This document shows, piece after piece, positions 58,648 through 64,000 of a stretch of 64,000 nt of DNA; within the stretch, counting starts at the first letter, position 1, and each line of letters starts with the position of its first letter. The DNA comes from Allolobophora icterica. Taxonomy: Eukaryota > Annelida > Clitellata > Crassiclitellata > Lumbricidae. Both the position numbers and the translations under genes were made by a program. Under the pieces are notes generated by a model that did no database searches, was not told where the DNA came from, and was given only the letters and a program-made list of their open reading frames with translations. The stretch lies in contig OY744617.1 in NCBI GenBank assembly GCA_963556255.1, positions 25,637,689 to 25,701,688 on the forward strand, given 5' to 3'.

Positions 58648-59814
58648 TATATATAGACCGTAGGATGTCGGTGAGAAGACCTGGTTGCAAGGGAGGAGAC
58701 TGGCAATCTGACCTTGTGTAGCAAGGCTCAGAAAACTGATGCTGCTAACAATTCATACCATGGCTACTTGATCTTCTTCTTCGTCTTCTTCTTCGTCATC
58801 GTCACCTTCTTCTTCTTCTTCCACATTCTTCTACTGCTTCCACATTCTTCTACTTCCAGAGGCTGCGATCTTGTTTGACGGGTGGGCTGGGTATCCTTTT
58901 AGAACTGGATCAACATTTATTTTGTACCTCTATTTTCTATACGAAAAATGTGTTAGAAGAGCCAGGGACAGGCAACTTGTAACAGCGTGTACATATATTT
59001 TCACCAAATTCTATAATCACATGCAAACTACTTCAAATCTAAAGTTAACTGATGTTTATTAGTTAGTAACAGTAGTTCTATTGAAGAGGCGCCATATAAA
59101 TTTATGAATCAATGAATGAATGCGAAACAATATAAACAGAATAATAATAAACAAAACTCATTAATTTTTGTTAATTGTTGGTGGCATCGTGTTGACGTGA
59201 CAGCTGCCTGGTCTCAGTGGCCAAGTTTTCACTTGCCAATTTTTAAAGAAAAAAGCAGTCACAAAGTTTCTTTAAAAATCGGGGGACAACTGTATACATA
59301 CCATGTCCCCCTCACTGTTAAAGGTGGAAGATATTTGTCCCACTCGTTCTCCCCCTGGATCGCCGACCCTATCTACCTATCTACTTCTTCCACATTCTTC
59401 AATTTCTTCCACATTCTTATACCTCCACATTCTTTTTTGCATTCCTTTTCGCATTCTTCTTGGCATTCTTCTAAGCATTCCTTGCATTCTTCATATCGAA
59501 ATCACCCGTAGGAAGAGGCAGGCAATGCCACGGCGAATCCACCGAACGCGATGAAATTCAAACAGACACCTACCAGGCCCCTAATTAAGTCTAGATCGCT
59601 TCCAATAGCTCGCTAGTCACAGGGTTAGGTAGGGATATAAATAATATTGATGTAAGAAAAGAGATGTCATTTAAGTTGTATGTATATAAGTGTAGGCCTA
59701 TGCAAGATTGGTATTTATCATTGTTAATATTAGTTGAGTTTTGTTTTATCATATTTGATTCGAAATCTTTGAAACGAGTTTAATATCGTCAACTGAAGTT
59801 TAGAATTTATTTAA

Positions 59815-60190
59815 GGTTTGTGTCTCGTCCTGCATTGGCTGCCTGTCCTGTAGCGCGCTTAAGCTTTATCTATTCGTGTTCAAGTCACTTGACGGAGCCG
59901 CGCTTGGTACTTGAGAGACTATTGCACCGAGACGCATTCATCGGCAGGAGAGCTACGACTGAGATCGTTAGAGAAAGGTGATTGATCTACGTGTACGACG
60001 GATGAGGACTCTTTTGGTGACCGTGCGTTTTCGGCTTATAATGGAACAGTCTCCCGTACGCGATTATCTGATAAATGTTTCTATCTGCCGACTCAGAAGA
60101 GTCCTTCAAATCCAAAACTTAAGATTTATCTGTTTTCGAAGGCGTATTCTGTTTGTTTGGTTGCGTGGCGCCCTTGTAACGGCAAGGCCA
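59815..60190 (+). pseudogene. LINE reverse transcriptase fragment, unit 4 copy
   Basis: Same remnant as 1420-1805, with further small indels. TGTCTCGTCCTGCATTGGCTG and the GACCGTGCGTTTTCGGCT stretch identify it. It was duplicated with the unit and not inserted separately. Confidence 0.65.
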
Positions 60191-60975
60191 TACAAATTGT
60201 TGTACTTATTATTATTGTGTGAACATTCTTTGTCCTCATGTTAGTAGCCAAATAGCGCCACGCATGTGCTAGGGTGGCTCACTTTAATATTGTGTAGCGG
60301 GTCTGTCTCGTCGCTGTTAAACGCAGTAAAAGGTTCGATAAGAGATTCATTTTTCCCATCAGCACAACCGAATCCCGAATTCAGAACTTAAGAATTCTTT
60401 GTTACAGAATGTATTGTTACAGGCTTACAGCTACTGAAAATATCTTCATTAACAATTTCAGACTTTATCTAATAAATTATTCTTTTTCCGCAGTTTATAT
60501 ACAATTGTACAAGTTTAAATAAAATTTAGACAAACCGATCAGTGTCCGTAGTAGCATAAGAAGACCGTCCTTTCAAAGTCACTATCGCAGCGAATTGGAG
60601 TCCAACATCCTTGCTTCTTAGTAAAGGAAGCATGTATGCAATGTGCAGTATATACAGATCTCTTGAGTTCATGCTACTTTTCAGAAAGTTGATTTTTTAA
60701 CACAAAGTCTTAGCAATCATTTAGTGACTTGGAATTCCTCTTGTTACTTTTTGAAAAGTTATAGAAAACTGGTATTTACGCAATAGCACTGGACCCTAAG
60801 CACGGTTTCATACTGTGGAAGTGAACATAACTTCCTGATCCTTATCACTATTTTGTTGAAACACAAGCCATTAGGGTAACATCCTTGAGTAGTACTTAAG
60901 CGCATCATAAATTGGTTCTCAGCTAAATAAAGCACCGAGTCTCACTCATGTTCATGATCGCCTTTTCATACTACA

Positions 60976-61633
60976 GACAGGGCCGGATTAACCATGTATG
61001 CACAGTATGCTCAATATGCTTTAACATGGGCCCACCGATTAGAGGGGGCCCGACTGATGTCAGAATAAGGGACTGTCAGAATAAATTCTGTGTTTGTCCT
61101 ACAGTAGCAGGACAAAGAATTTTTTACACAAATAATTATTTGTTCGCGAGAAAAGATATTAGTTTCAGTTTAAGCAAGAAAAGATGGACTAAGCAAATTG
61201 CAAATTTGAAATGTCAGCCGTGCAAGCAACTGCTGTGTACCGGGTACCTTCTTTTGGCTTAACTTCTTTCAGTCAATATAAAAATCTATGCAGACGTAAC
61301 TTTTTGCTCTATTCCGTCGCGATTTGTTTCTGGCATAAACATAGCAGCGAGCACAACTTGCAGACTAAGGTAGAGACAAGGTAGAGACAAATTTCATGCT
61401 GAAAGTTATTGGTTATTGTAGACAAGTTGTTGACGTCGCTAAGGCAGAGAATTCACGCTTACAATGAACTTCGCTATGTATTCCAAGTTGTAACAGATTA
61501 GAGCCTGACAAAATTTGAGTTTTGCATCATGCTGACCACGATATACACAGACGATTTGCAGTTTGACATAATCCCTAACGAAATGGTTTAACTTGCTGAT
61601 TTTGCCAAATCAAGATGTAATGCTACTGTACAG
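60976..61633. other. Unit 4-specific sequence, possible transposon remnant
   Basis: Homology to unit 1 stops after ACTACAG and CAGGGCCGGATTAACC begins, a sequence that looks like a transposon end. No inverse end is found before unit homology resumes at exon 4 (61634). The equivalent 8 kb of unit 1, with exons 1-3, is missing. No gene is seen here; one open stretch (60948-61262) has no recognisable motif. Confidence 0.4.
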
Positions 61634-61850
61634 TATGCAACCACAACTGCAACAGTTTGCGCTAACAATGGCGGTGACCCTTGCAACTGGAATTACACGA
61701 TACAAATTCACCGATGTCCATTTCAAGGAGATCCGAGCTACTACTTCTTGTACAAGTTGAAATCTCCGGAAACGTGCAGCCTATCGTACTGTATCTGGTG
61801 GTCAGAATATTGTGATCAGTGCGAATGCCCGAATGGAGTTTCATGCGTTC
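61634..61850 (+). pseudogene. Orphan D8C exon 4, unit 4
   Basis: Open throughout: [45 protein letters not shown] and CDQCECPNGVSC, before the donor GTGAGTAT. It keeps the full cysteine set, like unit 2. The two bases that open exon 4 in other units (AC after the acceptor CAG) are missing, and upstream sequence is unrelated, so it would not splice in phase. Exons 1-3 are absent. It is a remnant of a deleted gene copy unless its other exons lie elsewhere. Confidence 0.7.
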
Positions 61851-61891
61851 GTGAGTATATCCTGGTATTAGTATGCCTTTCTGTGAATAAC

Positions 61892-62335
61892 TGTAGTGGG
61901 TAAACCGAAGAGAGAGACGCAAACATACAGACAGATAGACAGATGGACAAACAGAGACAGAAAACGTGAGAGAGATATGGGAAGGACAGGAGAGAAAGAG
62001 AGAGAGTTGTGGAGAGGAGAGAGAAGGGAAATGAGGGGAGCCTATGGCTTCAAAGCCGGAAAACGGCAGAGGATGACTCAGTGGGCAACTGAAATTACAA
62101 TCTCCAAATACGGTTAGGAGATGGCCTTATATGTGAAGACGCCAAATGCCTATGCCAGGACAGCCCCTGGAACGACTGTATAAAAAGCGCCGCATTATGT
62201 TTAAATAGTTAGATATTGTTTCCTGTCTGTTGTGCGAACGTTGGTTGGAAGTAAAGAATTTCGTCAACATCGTGTTCTGGTCTGTCATCGGTTGACAACC
62301 CCTCCAGATTTAGGCAACCTATGACAGCCGTTACA
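61892..62335 (+). mobile_element. Probable 5' LTR of a Ty3/Gypsy-like element
   Basis: TGTAGTGGG at 61892 and GCCGTTACA ending at 62335 give a TGTA...TACA pair. A TATA box lies inside, and a gag frame starts about 100 bases after the end. The insert splits sequence that is continuous in the other units (GTGAATATCTATCAGTAGTG). No second LTR is in the window, so the edges rest on the end motifs only. Confidence 0.5.
62179..62187 (+). promoter_or_regulatory. TATA box in the probable LTR
   Basis: TATAAAAAG stands about 155 bases before the proposed LTR end, where a retrotransposon promoter would lie. Not tested by anything else in the sequence. Confidence 0.45.
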
Positions 62336-62436
62336 ACTTGATAGAGAACCGGAATTCCGACCTCTCGCGCGGTGATATCTACATACGGGTCGTGTCTCAA
62401 TAACGTCTTTTCGGAACCGCGCACAAGACACAGCCG

Positions 62437-63424
62437 ATGAGCCAACCAGACGAAAGCACGACTGGGCGCTACAACCATCGTCCCGGTAAGAAAACCTCTT
62501 CTGCTGTTACGCCTGCGCCCGTCAGTAACTCTCCGCCACCACTGCCGTCATCATCATCATCAGCGGCTACTACATCGTCGCCACCTACTCTTTTACCATC
62601 GACTTCTTCAGATGACACGTCTGAAACCGCATCCACTTCACCTGCCCCGTCACCAGTCAACACCCCTTCATTCGCCTTACCGTCATCATCGCCAGACGCC
62701 ACCGCCGATTGTGACTCAGACACGGACATGGCTGGAAGCCTCGCAACGCTAGTTCCATCACCATTCACAGGGCGGCAGAACGAGGACGTGATCGTGTTTC
62801 TTAAAAACTTTGGGCTCAGGTGCACGTTTCACAAGTTTGACCCAGAAAGAAAGGTAGAGGCCTTGTCACTCCTGTTGAAGAACGGCACCGCAGCGTGGCA
62901 CGACAGCTAACCACCTGACATTCGCCACAGCTTCGCCGATTTCAAGGATGCGTTGAAGCACCGATACGGTCCCACCGCGTCCGACGTCTGGAAGCGGGAG
63001 GCCGAACTGTGGCAGATGAAACAACTGCCACACCAGTCCGTCGACGATTTTCTCACGGCGACGCAGCATGCGAAACAGAAGCTAGACATGACCGCCGAAC
63101 AAACCTTCATGGTTACTCTCAATGGTCTGCGGTCCAACATCCGGCAACATGTCATCCGGCATGACCCCAAAAACATCGACGATCTCCGAAAATGGGGTCG
63201 TCTGACTGAGGTGTCGCAGCAGGACGCCCAAGACGCTGAGCGCCATCTACTAGAAACGGTGCGAGAACTGGCAGCGGTCAAAGGAGAACTGAAGCAGCTG
63301 AGCATGGCTGCCATCAACGGCACCAGACGGCGCTCATGGTCGCCTACCACGTATCGCGTGTCCTTTTCAGACCTACCTGCTCAGCGTTCTTACAGCCCTG
63401 CAGTGCCATCCATCGGAAGTCACG
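62437..63424 (+). pseudogene. Ty3/Gypsy-like gag with one in-frame stop, 3'-truncated
   Basis: The frame starts MSQPDESTTGRYNHRP, runs through about 80 Ser/Pro/Thr-rich residues, then enters a retrotransposon gag domain: PSPFTGRQNEDVIVFLKNF, FDPERKVEALSLLLKNGTAA, FADFKDALKHRYGP and MKQLPHQSVDDFLTATQHAK. A single TAA at 62908-62910 breaks it; the same frame continues on both sides. A Glu/Leu-rich helix follows (AERHLLETVREL). The frame leaves the element at about 63425 and enters array sequence. No zinc knuckle, protease, reverse transcriptase or integrase is present, so the element cannot move by itself. Confidence 0.8.
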
Positions 63425-63594
63425 AGTATCTGTCAGTAGTGCTAGAGGCAACACGTCCGATTACATAATGTACTTAACGCTTAATACTGAAGCCGCTTGC
63501 AGGCTATCACTTTTGTTTGCTTTCACGCGTTGCTTATGCTATGAAACTCTTCAATGACGGTCATTTCAATAGAATGATTAAACATTTTAAAGAA

Positions 63595-64000
63595 CCGTTT
63601 TAACTGTCACAATATTGTACTTTAAAGGCAGCTAATTAAATGAAAGTGGTCAAACCTCGTCTTTCGTTTGATACATTGCATGAAAGGCTTTTGAAGATCA
63701 TTCATTCAACTGAACAAGGTTAGGCCTGCATTTAGATTCCGAATACATTTCAATTCAATTGAACAGGTATGATTGTTCACATCGAAATAACATTGTGCTG
63801 TTAATATATGACATTGAATTTTGTTTTATGTTACAGTAAATTCTAAATTGTTGTCAATAAATTGTTGACCGAAAGCAGATTTTACTGTACAAACGCGATG
63901 CGCATTAGTCCGATCCACCGGTGATGCAGTAACGGGAAACACAAGTGGATACAGATTGCAACCGACAGAAAGACCTTTGGTAATCTAGTCCGACGCTTCA
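63595..64000. repeat. Array-conserved block, unit 4 (runs off the window)
   Basis: Copy of 13760-14160 and 30320-30720, with CCGATCCACCGGTGATGCAG at 63910. Its presence shows that unit 4 continues beyond the window. Confidence 0.6.

Larger units (their letters stand above)
58203..60975. other. Unit 4 copy of the array flanking block
   Basis: Counterpart of 1-3390 without the SINE-containing insert and with the extra mariner MITE. It includes the LINE tail at 59085-59120. 59240-59580 has a TTC/ATTC-rich stretch with no gene. Confidence 0.6.

Overview
The window is eukaryotic. It has multi-exon genes with GT-AG introns, non-LTR and LTR retrotransposons, several classes of DNA transposon and MITE, and very long microsatellites. 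A marine invertebrate, possibly a deuterostome, fits best; I cannot name the species. No bacterial-style gene or RNA gene is seen.

The backbone is a tandem array of about four diverged units, each built around a small secreted or membrane gene with a D8C (uromodulin/GP2/OIT3-type) domain. Unit 1 spans about 1-16 kb, unit 2 about 17-33 kb, unit 3 about 42.8-58.1 kb and unit 4 from 58.2 kb to the window end. Unit order is: flanking block with LINE debris; GAT-type microsatellite; signal-peptide exon; an intron minisatellite of about 20 bp units; three D8C exons; downstream exons; a conserved block; a 69-bp tandem repeat; ATAC-type repeats. Units differ mainly by transposon insertions, so paralogous units show each other's empty sites.

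The best gene is in unit 3 (44314-51639). Seven exons join in frame into a 300-residue type I membrane protein: signal peptide, D8C domain, short Thr-rich linker, one transmembrane helix, and a cytoplasmic tail with two YxxL motifs. All introns are phase 1 except the last (phase 2). Units 1 and 2 keep exons 1-4 intact (5207-11791 and 19182-21612), but I could not find matching membrane exons. Unit 4 keeps only exon 4. A decayed Thr/Asn-rich repeat exon ending in a GPI-type hydrophobic tail (47101-47679) lies inside the unit 3 gene and may be an alternative last exon. The likely role is a cell-surface recognition or signalling family diversified by tandem duplication; ligand and pathway cannot be read from the sequence.

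Mobile elements: an apparently full-length LINE of the Jockey/CR1 group with both ORFs open (34141-40134); at least five decayed LINE 3' ends, several carrying expanded TGAA/TTGA/ATTG tails; two members of an unclassified DNA transposon family (8357-10271 and 21935-24048); a 4.4-kb inverted-repeat structure made of two opposed partial copies of one element (25632-30019); a fold-back element with a 10-bp target duplication (5860-6698); a 1.3-kb non-autonomous hAT element with an 8-bp duplication (53346-54648); TTAA-flanked, mariner-type and CACTGTG MITEs; a tRNA-derived SINE; and the 5' part of a Ty3/Gypsy-like element with a gag broken by one stop codon.
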